NCBI GenBank assembly: GCA_022496805.1
Contig: CM040085.1
Coordinates: forward strand, 10,445,811-10,509,810
Origin: Pohlia nutans
Lineage: Eukaryota; Streptophyta; Bryopsida; Bryales; Mniaceae
Reading direction: 5' to 3'
DNA: 64,000 nucleotides
Each line of letters starts with the position of its first letter. The stretch's first letter is position 1. The position numbers and the translations under genes were made by a program. This document shows, one piece after another, positions 1-11,441 of the stretch. Below the pieces are notes generated by a model, which saw nothing but the letters and a program-made list of their open reading frames with translations, did no database searches and was not told the origin of the DNA.

Positions 1-694
1 ACGGCAAACTTTCAACTCAATTCCTTGTGCGCCTCTTTCAATAATTCACATCAAAATGAAACCAACAATTTAATTTTTTTCCTCACAATTTGAGCACATT
101 ATTAATTTCAAATAGGCCATACATAAGTGATGTTTAAATTTTTTTTTTGGTTTTCTCACGATTTAAAGTTGAGTTAAAATTTAATTGAAGCTTCTTATTT
201 AAATTCATGTAGATTTCAGTTTAGTACAAAAGCATCTGAAATAAATATCTTTGCAAAAACTTATTGTATTTACCCTCAGATGGTCCCCCTGGTTACTTGT
301 AAAGACAGCTTTCCATGTAGAGCGTGAACCCACAACCTGATGTCATGCAGAGCATCTTTGCCCAAAATTCAAGGTCCTTCACTAATACTTCTGCCATGTG
401 GCATTACATATTTCGTGTAGCATGCCCTTCTGGATGGAATTTAAGCTATTGCCGGTCTTGTGAACCAGAAATGCAAGACCATAACACTTGCATGTCAACC
501 TGAATGACTATTAATGCATCGACCTTCCTGTTGATATGACGTCACACATGTAAGTTGAGGCTCTACATGGAAAGCTGTCCTAAATTTAACATGAAAGGGG
601 AAGGGATGCGTGATCTTTGAAATTCCAATTTCTTGCTTCCTGCACGACCTAATTTTATCTGACTTTGTGGAGATCTTTGCATTCTGTGATGTAG
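1..694 (+). other. Intron 3 (3' part) of the first P450
   Basis: AT-rich intron sequence ending at the acceptor at 693-694. It aligns with 23848-24417, the same intron of the second P450, except for an extra MITE at 303-580. The donor and exon 3 are outside the window. Confidence 0.8.
303..580. mobile_element. MITE with TAA target duplication in P450 intron 3
   Basis: Terminal inverted repeats: left AGACAGCTTTCCATGTAGAG, right end the reverse complement starting GGACAGC. TAA flanks both ends (300-302 and 581-583). The paralogous intron at about 24297-24310 has a single TAA and no insert, giving an empty site. A 3-bp TAA duplication fits PIF/Harbinger (Tourist-like) elements. No coding capacity. 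Confidence 0.8.
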
Positions 695-923
695 GATTTG
701 CCCTGGACGGGCAATGGCCATGAGAGTACTTTCTGTGACTCTAGCCACTTTCGTTCATGCGTTTGATATGTCAGGCCTGCCAGGAGTTGAGCTCAATGCC
801 AACGAAGGAGTAACTGGCCTCAACATTCGACCCGAAACTCCATTGCTTCTTCAAATGAGCTTGCGCCCCGCAGCCTCACTTTACGTGACCCTAAAGACTT
901 CTACATCAAATGGACATGCGTGA
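695..923 (+). CDS. Cytochrome P450 (A-type), last exon only; gene runs off the left edge
   Basis: Terminal exon of a P450 whose exons 1-3 lie left of the window. It follows an AG acceptor at 693-694 and enters in phase 2, so the split Arg of the haem motif is completed by the first base. It then reads I-C-P-G-R-A-M-A-M-R, the end of the FxxGRRxCPG haem-thiolate loop, with the Cys that ligates haem iron. About 75 codons follow, including the conserved Leu-Asn-Ile-Arg-Pro-Glu-Thr-Pro-Leu region near the C-terminus, then TGA at 921-923. The exon is nearly identical to the last exon of the P450 at 16783-24607 and clearly related to that at 40508-43179. The family is the membrane-anchored plant monooxygenases. 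The substrate is not predictable. Confidence 0.9.
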
Positions 924-1065
924 TGACGAGTGAACACGTTGTCTTCAGTGCCTTTACTCATGTCCTTGACAAACAACCTCCGATGGACACTTTGTTCACA
1001 ATGGTCTTTGAGCCATTGTTATGTTTAATAGCACTTATCGCACAAGTTGAAAAAACACTCGCTTG

Positions 1066-1071
1066 AATAAA
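1066..1071 (+). promoter_or_regulatory. Candidate polyadenylation signal of the first P450
   Basis: AATAAA lies about 143 bases after the stop codon. The equivalent AATAAA is found after the third P450 (43254-43259). Assigned by position only. Confidence 0.4.
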
Positions 1072-1098
1072 GATAAGATTGCTCCAACATTCAGTTAA

Positions 1099-1680
1099 CC
1101 CCTAAACATTCAACGGTCTAGAAAGTGGACGATGTACAAAATCAAATATAGTTTTCTCATCTGTCATTGACTTTTTGCAGTGTGGACTTTTTACTATATA
1201 TTTTATGGGAAGTTAGCTTCATGCATCTGTGATCCAATTAGAAAGGGAATGATATGTGAAACTTTTATGCCTCATTTCCTGTTGTAGTGATTCACCCAAA
1301 GTTTCAAAGATTTCACTGTAAATGTGCTCTTAAAAAAGTCAACTCATAGAATCAAGCAACTAAATAATTTCCAAAAATCACTACACTTAAGAATATTGTA
1401 TTTCAACTTAAGAATATTGTATTTCAACCATATTTTATGTACAAATTATTAATATCTTATTGGTAATCAAATTACAAAAGTATTTTCAATTTCAAGTTTC
1501 AAATTTTATACAAAAATATTGATGATAGCAATCGCAGATCTAACCGTATGGATAGAATCTAAAATTTATAATGTACAAATTTTATACATACATGAAGTTC
1601 TAAATACCCCTCTAGGTTGCATTTTATGATGCATCTTTGCAAAACTGTCAAATTTGGAGAGGGGTGAGGACGTTTAGGGG
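1099..1680. mobile_element. TTAA-flanked MITE, 582 bp (class B)
   Basis: Begins CCCCTAAAC and ends GTTTAGGGG, flanked by TTAA at 1095-1098 and 1681-1684. It is non-coding and AT-rich. Copies are at 25242-25815, 32839-35007 (interrupted by Tc1), 35209-35697 and 36512-37089. The 25242 copy occupies the same place in the segmental duplication, so this insertion is older than the duplication. Confidence 0.8.
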
Positions 1681-1684
1681 TTAA

Positions 1685-3089
1685 TAGTCTGCCAAGTGCA
1701 AAACGGAAATTCTTTCTTCCCCGGGACATTGGAATACCAGAATTGCATAAGTTCCGATTTGAGAAGGGAAAACAAATGAATGCTTCAAACATGTACAAGT
1801 AAATTATTAGACGAGGTCAAAGAAGGTAGAGGGTGTTAAATTGATCAAATTGCCCTCTCAATAGTGTTGAAGAATTTACTATGGATTTGATAACCTCAAG
1901 AGTTGGGAGGCTAGAGAATGTGGTCACTCTTTAATGTTACATCTTTGGTAATCAATGTACATGAGTTCAAAACTTAGCATAGCGTGTGGAAAGTGTCCAA
2001 GCACATGTATATATAATAGCAAATTTTTTTGGAGATACTAGAATGTGACATTGGAGACTGTGTTAACAACAAGTTCAAATTGTATTGGATATAATGCCAA
2101 ATCATCCTATTGAATTTAGATTGTTCAAATAATGGTTGATCAAAGGACTCACATTCAATAGCAGGATTAAGGGTTATAATCTTCTCATGATCAACCAATG
2201 AGAAAGTGATAATGTTGTCCAAAAATTAGATTTAGTGGCAAGAAAGAGATACTTAATTCCATTCCTCTATCCATTTTCGTTCCACATAAATTACCTCATT
2301 CCAAGTCCTCGACATATCATGCAAAGAATGATTTTGAGTAAAGGACAAATACATGGTATGGTTCACTGACTCTTGTACAAAGATTCTGCTAAGATTTAGT
2401 GCACCTTGGTGCATTTTGTGCACATGAGTGCATTTCATTATAAACACTAGTTTTAAACCTATTTTAAAAATGTATAGCATTGGCACAATGAAAAATAAAA
2501 TGAACTATGAATGCATATCAACTATATATCAACCATGTAATCAAATTTTAATTTTTCAAAACTAATCTATCTTTAAATTTTTAAATTTTTAAACTTTCAT
2601 TTCAATAACAGTTTGACCAATTTCTATTCAAACTTTGATTGTAAAAAATTAAAATAGACACTTCTAGTGCACTGTGACTAATCTAGTTGGGTGACTTTGC
2701 GTTTGATTTGTAGTAGTGCATTCATCCTACGGTTGGATTTAGGTCTCATAAATGTCAATTTTGGTTCTAATTTAACGGTGGTCATTAAGCACAACTCTTT
2801 TTAATAAAAAAATACAATTCATTTTCTAAATCAAAAACCATACATAATAAATTACTCGACTGATTCTTCGAGTTTTTTTTATATGTATATATTTTTATTT
2901 CTTTTTCTTTTTCTTTTCCTTTTTTATTTTTATTTTTATTTTTTTGATATCCAATTTTGATATCCAATGGTCATTAATACGGTCAAAATAAGGCCTTTCT
3001 ATTTTAACTGGAGTCAGAATGGTGCTTTTATTAAATGAAGGCATAATGGAGTACATACATGGGCAATTTCAGATGAACAACTAGTGTGG
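1685..3089. other. AT-rich spacer, no gene seen
   Basis: Non-coding. It is duplicated, with losses and gains, at 27690-28680. It includes a copy-specific insertion of about 461 bp (1967-2416) between direct repeats reading TGTACATGAGT and TGTGCACATGAGT. The other copy has only one such site (27846-27860). Part of that insertion resembles 49433-49600 in intron 6 of the PPR-SMR gene. Confidence 0.6.
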
Positions 3090-5290
3090 CCTTGTGCCGT
3101 TAGTTAAGATGTTCTTTGTGTTCCACATGTCTCGTGCTCCCCATGTTCCCATGTGTTCCATGTGCTTTCGTAAGTTCCTTGTGTTCCCTGTGCTTCCGTA
3201 AGTTCCTCGTGTTCCAAATGTCTTTGTGCTCCCCATGTCCCCATATGTTTTCTAATGGCAATATTTTTCCTCAATTCCTATTACATAAAGGTATTGTATC
3301 CAAAAAATATTCCAAATTTTTTCAATGAGCGAGGTGGATATTAGAGGTTTATGCCAGCAATTATTGTTCCTCAGCAATAATGGCTCTAATAATGGTTTAA
3401 TAATTGCTATAATTTTTTTTGTGAGCTTAGTTTGCTAATAAAAACGGAGCGCGTGGTGTGGTTGAAACATACATTCAACGTGGTTTGCAAACGGATAAAA
3501 AGGCATCAACAAGAATATTCAAGAATAATATAAAATATACTAAAAAGATTCCAAAAAATCATTTTTAACTATTTTAAGATATTTTTGGTATTTTATTTAT
3601 TTATTATATTACAACTTTAAATCAACTGCTTTACACTATTAGAAACATTTTTTGCTCACAACCTAAACACCCGTAATGCGAAATCACCTATGTGCATTCT
3701 CTATGTTCCTTGTGCTTTTTCTTTCTTACTTTGAGAATAATTTATCCGTGATTTAATTCAATTTATGGTGACAAAATTCAAACATTAAAAATCTATAATT
3801 TTCACACTGTAGGTCCAAAAACTATGAATTAACTTTGGTGCACCTTTAGTCATTGAGAGCTTTTCGACGATGCCAAGAATGACATAAAAGAAATTCCAAA
3901 TTCCAAATTTCGTTTTGTATAATTTAATTCAATTTATAGTGACAAAATTCAATCAAGAATCCATAACTTTCACATCGTAGGTCCAAACGCAAAACAAACT
4001 TTATGCACCTTTAGTCATTGAGAGTTTTCCAACGATACCAAGAACACGGCCAAGAGGTGCACAATTGAAGAGATCACAATGTAACATACAAAACAAACAA
4101 ACCTCCTTTAATGTATACTAATGTGGCCTTGTGCCATTGGCTCAGATGTTCTATTCCACATGTCCTTTGTGTTCCCTGTGTTCCACATGTCCTCTATGTT
4201 CCCCTTGTACGTACCTATGCGTTCCCTGTGTTTCCCTTGTTCTTTGTGTTCCCCGTGCTTTTGTTTTGATTTTTTTTTAACAATTTATCTATAATTTAAT
4301 TCAATTTATAGTGACAAAATTCAATTGAAAATCCACTACTTTCACACCGTATGTTCAAGAACTATGAAACAACTTTAGTGCACCCCTCTTTGTTGAGAGC
4401 TTTCTAACAACACCAATATTGACATCAAAAACTCCCATGTTCCATTTTTCATAATTTAATTTAATTTATGATGAAAAAATTCTATTAAAATCCACAACTC
4501 TTACACCATAGGTCCAAACATGACGAAACGAACTCCGTGCACCCCTCAATCATGTTTAAGAGCTTTCCCACGGTACCAAGAACGCGGCCAACAAGTGCCC
4601 GGTTCAGGAGATCTCATAGCAACAAAACAAAACAAACAACCTTCCTTGATGTATAGACTAGTGTAGCCTTGTGCCGTTGGCCTAGATGTTTCTCGTATCC
4701 CCTCCTTATATTCCTTATCTCCCCTGCGTTTCCCATTTTCCCTGTACGTTTCCGTGTTCCTGGTCGTTTTGTATTTTCTTTTTAGAATAATTTATTCATA
4801 ATTTAATTCAATTTATGGTGACAAAATTTTATTAGAAATTCATAACTTCCACATTGTAGGTCCAAAAGCTACAAAACAACTTTGGTGCATTCCTACTTGT
4901 TGAGAGCTTTCCAACGATGCTAAGAATGACATCCAAAATTCCCATAATTCAATTTTCACAATTTAATTCAATTTGGAGTGACGAAATTCGATTTAAAATC
5001 CATAACTTTCACACCATATGTCCAATTGCGATGAGACAAACTCCATGCACCCCTCATGGTCGAGAGCTTTTCGACGGTACCAAGAAAACGAATGGTGGGC
5101 GGATAGTTGGGGAGATCTCAATGTAACAAAACAAACATAACAAACAAAAAGAACAAACAAATAAAATAAAAAGAACAAACAAACAAACAAACTGTTGTAA
5201 TGCATAGATATTAGGGCCACAATGTGCATCCAACCACATCTATTCACAAAAGTGAAGTTCTAGCGCATGAAGTTTTGAGCATGTAAAGTT
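3090..5290. repeat. Degenerate higher-order tandem repeat array, copy 1
   Basis: A motif of about 160-168 bp recurs at about 3751, 3919, 4288, 4447, 4798 and 4955. It begins TAATTTAATTCAATTTATGG and continues through a 'cataactttcacac.gtaggtcc' block to a 'ttgagagctttcc' block. The motifs come in pairs inside larger units of about 510-540 bp. Each larger unit also has a T/C-rich GTGTTCC-rich block beginning GTGGCCTTGTGCC (3090, 4123, 4663). Non-coding. A second version lies at 28690-31750. Confidence 0.7.
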
Positions 5291-5325
5291 TTGAATGCGT
5301 GAAGTTTTAAGCACGTAAGTGAGCA

Positions 5326-5535
5326 CACAATGAAAGATGAACTCAAGTCTCATTTAAAAAAATTCTTGGTGAAGGATCAACATGAGTCTCATTCAAGAGT
5401 TTTTTTTGGTGAAAGATCAACTCTCAACTCCAGTCTCTTTCTAAGAGTTTTTTGGTGAAAGATCAACTACAGTCTCATTCAAGAGTTTTTATGGTGAAAA
5501 ATCAAATTCAATTTAGGTCAAGAGTTTTGTTGGTT
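5326..5535. repeat. Minisatellite, about 40-bp unit, 5 copies
   Basis: Units begin GTGAAAGATCAACT and run through AGTCTC to AAGAGTTTT, starting near 5330, 5371, 5411, 5456 and 5495. The duplicated locus at 31850-32130 has about 7 units, so copy number changed after duplication. Confidence 0.75.
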
Positions 5536-6089
5536 CCAAATCCCAGTATGCAATACAATTTTGAATAATCTTCCGGATAATCCTTAGACCTTCATACACG
5601 CTCTTGCAAATTGTCATGGCAAATGATAGTACAATAATTAATAATAGAGTTTATTTTGAAAGCTTGTTCTTGTAATCAAATCATTGAATATAAACAATTT
5701 ATAATTGACGATTTTAAAATAAAGAAATCGGCCATAGTGTGAACCAACCCTTAACCCATGAAGGACCAAGTATTGACGATTTTAAAATAAAGAATTCAAT
5801 CGATCATATCGTGAAAGTTATAATTGAAATTGAACCAATTTTATATCACTGGAATTAATAATAGAGTTTATTAATGATAGAATGCTCACTAATTAATGAC
5901 ACTAATTAATAATAGAGTTTATTTTGAAAGCTTGTTCTTGTAATCAAATCATTGAATATAAACAATTTAGTTATTTGACCCAAATTTATCGTGAAAGTAA
6001 TAATTGAAATTGAACCAATTTTATATCTATGGAATTAATAATAGAATGCTCACTAATTAATGACACTAATTAATAATAGAGTTTATTAA
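5536..6089. repeat. Junction zone with duplicated host DNA beside the element nest
   Basis: The block reading GAAAGCTTGTTCTTGTAATC through ATATAAACAATTTA occurs at 5656-5702 and again at 5917-5968. An inverted copy is at 9856-9960. A fragment shared with 22250-22380 (end of a Tourist-like element plus the start of a TTAA MITE) sits at about 5730-5855. The uninterrupted version of the host site is at 32230-32340. The arrangement indicates repeated insertion and rearrangement. Confidence 0.6.
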
Positions 6090-7496
6090 TGACACTATGA
6101 CCCCAAAATATTTTTTAGATTCTGGCCCGGAAAACCCGGGGACCCCGAAATGCGGAAATTGAGAAATATGGGGGGTACACGTAGGCGCAGGGGGGGTCCA
6201 CGTAGGCTGATACTAAAAAGAGGGAAGAAAAAAGTTGAGGGGTCCACGTAGCATGAGGGTGACGTAGTGAGTCTCAGTCTGTGTCTGAGCAGTCTGTCTC
6301 TGCTCATTGTTTGGTGAGCGATGGTGAGAGAGGACGAGTTCTGTCTTCGAGTGGGCGCCTCTGGCGATAGGGGTGAGGGGATCGAGTGCGCGAGGGCGAG
6401 TACGCGTGAGTGTGTGCGATCTGTCTTCTGGCGATGGCTTCGATCGCGTGGTGATTGCTCTGGCGATGGCTTCGGCGAGTGATCTTCGACGGTTCTCCCG
6501 GTTCTCCCGTGAGTGGCGATCGGAGTGATGAGGGGATTGGAGCGATCGGAGTGATGAGGGTGATGAGTGGCGATTGTCTTAGTGGATGGGAGCCTCTCAT
6601 GCTTGTCGCTGAAATTGAGCGCGGTAAACCCTAAAGCTTAGGGGATCGAGTGTGGCAGTGTATGTGTATCTCTCGCAATTCGAATTGGGGCTGGTCTATA
6701 CAGACACTACTGGCGATTTGCGCATCTTGTCAATCACGCAGCAATGATCTCCATCAATGGCACTGCCAGCGCTGCAATTGAACCCCGGGTCGAAGAGGAT
6801 GCTGGCGGGGTGATTGTGACTAAGCAGTATTGAGCGATTTTGGTGTTGATGGCGGTGTGTGATGGCAAGGCCTCCTTGTTGATGGCGGTGTGTCAACGGA
6901 AAGGTTGGTCTCGAGTGTTGAGCGGAGAAGGCGACGATGTGTCTAAGTGTTTGTTGTTTTTGATAGCATTCGAGGGTTTGTTATTTTTATAACATTTTTG
7001 TGCTTTTTGTCCGGAATTGCGGTCTTTACATAATGTTGATCCGATTGAGAAGCCAGAATGGATTGGAGCGGGTGATGGTGGGTAATGATGCGACCGTTGT
7101 GGATTTGCAGGCCGATTTGTGGATTTTCAAGTACTCTGATTGTTGTGTTACTGAATTCTTGAGGATTTTTTCACTTCCTCATTTGATCTGCCTGGGCATG
7201 AGCATCGTCAGGGTCAGGGTAACGATCGAAGGATTTTGAGTTTAGGGTTTCAGGAAAGTTTATGAAAGTTTGTGCCGCTGAGTTTGTACGACTGAATTTG
7301 ACGATTTTCAACTTGGCGCCAATATTTTGGGTCATTTTTTCAGTTTTGGCACAAAAATTATTTTTGACACGTGGCACCCCCTCAAGGGGGTCCATGTGGC
7401 ACATTAAAAATAAAAATAAAACAAATCTCATTTTTTTTCTCTGAGCCACCCCCCTGAGCATTTTTGACACTATGTACCCTGAGCATTCGTGACACT
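6090..7496. repeat. Left arm of the long inverted repeat
   Basis: GC-rich. Contains the recurring motif GGTCCACGTAGG (6195 and 6240 region) and ends with the double GACACTATG motif near 7468 and 7490. Short open frames here are identical to those in the other arm and match no recognisable protein. Confidence 0.85.
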
Positions 7497-9960
7497 ATGA
7501 CACTTCAGGGGTGGCCCGGAAAACACGGGGCCCGGATAACGTGGAATTAATTTTTTTGAATTTTTTTGGGGGGGGTCCACGTATGACAAGAGGGGGTCGT
7601 GAGCTGGAAAACACGGAATTCAATTTTTTTGGGGTCCACGTAGGCTGGATGAGCTGGATTGAGTTGACGTCCCTTGTCATCGGCGCCTGTCTCGTCTCTG
7701 CCTCGCTTGTCTCGTGTCTTCATTCTGTGGGGGAGAGCGAGATGTCTGAGTTCTGCATTCGGTGTGAGTTCTGGCGGAGTGCGGAGAGTGCGTGAGTGGC
7801 GGAGTGCGGAGTACGGAGAGTGGCGGAGTGGCTGTGGCGATGGCGATGGCTTCGTGAGTTCTTCGTGTGATTGGCGATGGGCGGAGTGCGGGTATGCATG
7901 AGTTTTCAGAGGGTTTGCATGAGTTCCAGGGGGGGGGGGTTAACAGACAGACCGTAGGCAGGAGACGGTTCAGACGTTGCAGGCGCAAACCGTAAGCAGG
8001 AGACGGTGCAGGCGCATTCCCATCCCCATTCCCAGTCACCATCCCCATCACCTGGTTCGCGGCATCTTCTGTACGACTTCCTCTCCTCTCCGCCTGTTCT
8101 CCTTCAATTCCATTTCCATTTCCGGGCCGGTTTTTTTTCAGGGCGGCGAGTGTCTGAGTGTTCTCCCGTGAGTGGATCAGAGTGAGCACGCTAGTAACGA
8201 GGGCCTGAGAGAGACGAGAGAAAAGAAAGCGTGCAGGCGTGCTCTGAAATTCTGCCGAGGAACGCCTGGGGTTTGGTGAGGACGGTGATTGCGGAAGGAC
8301 GGTGACTGTGCGTTAGGAAGGGTGTGGCCGTTTTAAGTGCGGCTTGCCCTTCGCCCTCGCCCTTCTTAAGGTCCGATCATTCCCCTTCATTTTTTATTGT
8401 AATAACCCTAATTTTAATTTGGTGTCCCTGAGCTCTTTCTTCATGGAGATGGATTTCTGGTATGAATGTGGTTCCTATTTAGGTTTAGTGTTAATCTTTA
8501 CCTGTGCCAAATTGGTAGCTCTTTGTTCTCCTCATTCGTATCTGCTCCTTCGTGGATCCATAGTTTGAATCTCTTGTAACTGGCGTTAAGGAGAATTACA
8601 GTAGGAACTATTGATTACGCCGACCATGCAATACTGTTACATAACCCTAATTTGATGGGAGGTTTGTCCATAGCTTTCTTCATGGATGTATATTTCTGGT
8701 ATATCGCTGAGCTCGTGGCCTTCATTAGGGTTAGATGTCCATACTATAGGCTATCTTTCTCCAGGGCCGAGCTTTGAAAAAAGGCGGGGCAGAACAACAG
8801 TCCTCCTCTGAAGTTTGGCCTGAGGAACGCCTGAAGTTCATAACCATATTTTCAGGTCTTGCAAGTGAGTGAAAAGAACCCAAGGGATGAGATGAAACTG
8901 AACTGCGATCCTCGCCTGGGTTTTGGTGGACATTCTTTGATCTGAATAAAAATATTGTCGGGCCCTGCACACACGGACACGTGGCATCCTGGCATCCTGC
9001 ACAAATTAATTAATTGAAAACTCAGTCTGTGGCACTTTCTTCTCTTTAATGACACTATGACCCCAAAATTAGGGTTTCCAGTGGCGTTTTGTAGAAAATT
9101 AATACCCGTAGTTTGCCAATGACTGAAAATTGAGAATTTTGTGACTGAATTTTTTTTTGTGATTGCAAATTGACGTGAAGGAGGATGCATGGAAAGCGGC
9201 GATGGCGTTGCTGAAGAAGACACCGGAAGTGGAAAGCCCGCCCCGAACGCGCTCCAGATGATCCTTGGCGCTGCCGTTGCTGGTGTCATTGCCCCCATGG
9301 AAAGCGGAAATGGTGTCACTGAACAAGAGAAAGACAACATCAGGCTTTCGCGAGGGCGCAATGTTGGAGGCGAGTTTCTTATTGGAGAATTCAATGCAAC
9401 GGGTGGGATTAGGGTTAGTTTGTTTTGTACTGGGAAGCCATAAACAATGTGGTTAGAAGTACTTTGATTTTCAGAACATTGGGTTGAAGATTGAAGAGCA
9501 TTGCCTGCAAATTGAAGATTGTTAGTTACGGCTTCAACAAGGCTTTTGTATATTGGACCTTTTGAGCAGATACAAGGATGCAAGATGGGTTGGTGGTATT
9601 GTGCATTTTGGTGAATTTTGGTGAATTTTCTGAATTTTCTGTTTTTTGTCACCCACATGTACAAGGTGTTTGGAATTTTATAATTTTTTTGAATTTTTTT
9701 TGAATTTTGCCTTAATTTTTCTTTGTGCCATGTGGCATCCCCACAAGGGGGTCCATGTGGCACGAAATGAATCAAAAAAATTCATTTCTCTCAATTTTTC
9801 TCTCATTTTTTTTGCTCAAGCAATTCGTGACACTATGACTATGAGGCAAAACATAAATTTGGGTCAAATAACTAAATTGTTTATATTCAATGATTTGATT
9901 ACAAGAACAAGCTTTCAAAATAAACTCAATTATTAATTAGTGTCATTAATTAGTGTCATT
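7497..9960. mobile_element. Interior of the palindromic nest: further related elements
   Basis: 7490-8300 opens with TGACACTATGAC followed by TGGCCCGGAAAACACGGGG, a diverged version of the arm terminus, and is GC-rich with CACGTAGG and CACGTATG motifs. 9049 and 9832 carry further TGACACTATGAC termini. 9650-9842 is repeated inverted at 11437-11625. 9856-9960 is an inverted piece of flanking host DNA. No conserved protein is seen. Confidence 0.55.
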
Positions 9961-11441
9961 AGTGTCACGAATGCTCAGGGTACATAGTGTCAAAAATGCT
10001 CAGGGGGGTGGCTCAGAGAAAAAAAATGAGATTTGTTTTATTTTTATTTTTAATGTGCCACATGGACCCCCTTGAGGGGGTGCCACGTGTCAAAAATAAT
10101 TTTTGTGCCAAAACTGAAAAAATGACCCAAAATATTGGCGCCAAGTTGAAAATCGTCAAATTCAGTCGTACAAACTCAGCGGCACAAACTTTCATAAACT
10201 TTCCTGAAACCCTAAACTCAAAATCCTTCGATCGTTACCCTGACCCTGACGATGCTCATGCCCAGGCAGATCAAATGAGGAAGTGAAAAAATCCTCAAGA
10301 ATTCAGTAACACAACAATCAGAGTACTTGAAAATCCACAAATCGGCCTGCAAATCCACAACGGTCGCATCATTACCCACCATCACCCGCTCCAATCCATT
10401 CTGGCTTCTCAATCGGATCAACATTATGTAAAGACCGCAATTCCGGACAAAAAGCACAAAAATGTTATAAAAATAACAAACCCTCGAATGCTATCAAAAA
10501 CAACAAACACTTAGACACATCGTCGCCTTCTCCGCTCAACACTCGAGACCAACCTTTCCGTTGACACACCGCCATCAACAAGGAGGCCTTGCCATCACAC
10601 ACCGCCATCAACACCAAAATCGCTCAATACTGCTTAGTCACAATCACCCCGCCAGCATCCTCTTCGACCCGGGGTTCAATTGCAGCGCTGGCAGTGCCAT
10701 TGATGGAGATCATTGCTGCGTGATTGACAAGATGCGCAAATCGCCAGTAGTGTCTGTATAGACCAGCCCCAATTCGAATTGCGAGAGATACACATACACT
10801 GCCACACTCGATCCCCTAAGCTTTAGGGTTTACCGCGCTCAATTTCAGCGACAAGCATGAGAGGCTCCCATCCACTAAGACAATCGCCACTCATCACCCT
10901 CATCACTCCGATCGCTCCAATCCCCTCATCACTCCGATCGCCACTCACGGGAGAACCGGGAGAACCGTCGAAGATCACTCGCCGAAGCCATCGCCAGAGC
11001 AATCACCACGCGATCGAAGCCATCGCCAGAAGACAGATCGCACACACTCACGCGTACTCGCCCTCGCGCACTCGATCCCCTCACCCCTATCGCCAGAGGC
11101 GCCCACTCGAAGACAGAACTCGTCCTCTCTCACCATCGCTCACCAAACAATGAGCAGAGACAGACTGCTCAGACACAGACTGAGACTCACTACGTCACCC
11201 TCATGCTACGTGGACCCCTCAACTTTTTTCTTCCCTCTTTGCTCAGACACAGACTGAGACTCACCACGTCACCCTCATGCTACGTGGACCCCTCAACTTT
11301 TTTCTTCCCTCTTTTTAGTATCAGCCTACGTGGACCCCCCCTGCGCCTACGTGTACCCCCCATATTTCTCAATTTCCGCATTTCGGGGTCCCCGGGTTTT
11401 CCGGGCCAGAATCTGAAAAATATTTTGGGGTCATAGTGTCA
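9961..11441. repeat. Right arm of the long inverted repeat, with a 74-bp tandem duplication
   Basis: Reverse complement of 6090-7496. A 74-bp unit starting GCTCAGACACAGACTGAGAC occurs at 11167 and again at 11241, while the left arm has it once. Otherwise near-identical to the left arm. Confidence 0.85.

Larger units (their letters stand above)
6090..11441. mobile_element. 5.35-kb palindromic (foldback-like) element nest with 1.4-kb arms
   Basis: Outer ends are TGACACTATGACCCC (6090) and its reverse complement (ending 11441). The left arm 6090-7496 pairs with the right arm 9961-11441. For over 1.1 kb the paired positions add up to a constant 17457, so there are no indels. Reading frames in the arms translate identically in both. 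The right arm has one extra 74-bp tandem copy. The interior (7497-9960) holds further relatives of the same family. The arms are GC-rich against AT-rich surroundings. No transposase was recognised. It could be a large-TIR DNA element, a nested pair of insertions, or an assembly artefact. Confidence 0.75.

Noticed and set aside
3090..5290. CRISPR array
   Set aside because: Repeats are about 160 bp, degenerate and without short unique spacers, and the genome is a plant.
6304..7470. Open frames of 60-99 codons in the palindrome arms, also at 9987-11153
   Set aside because: They match between arms only because the DNA is an inverted copy. They overlap on both strands and show no recognised domain.
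7677..8189. 170-codon minus-strand frame
   Set aside because: Low-complexity Arg/Pro/Thr content from GC-rich element DNA, no family features.
8852..9775. 307-codon minus-strand frame inside the nest
   Set aside because: Long, but biased composition, no conserved motif, and it crosses element termini. Likely chance.
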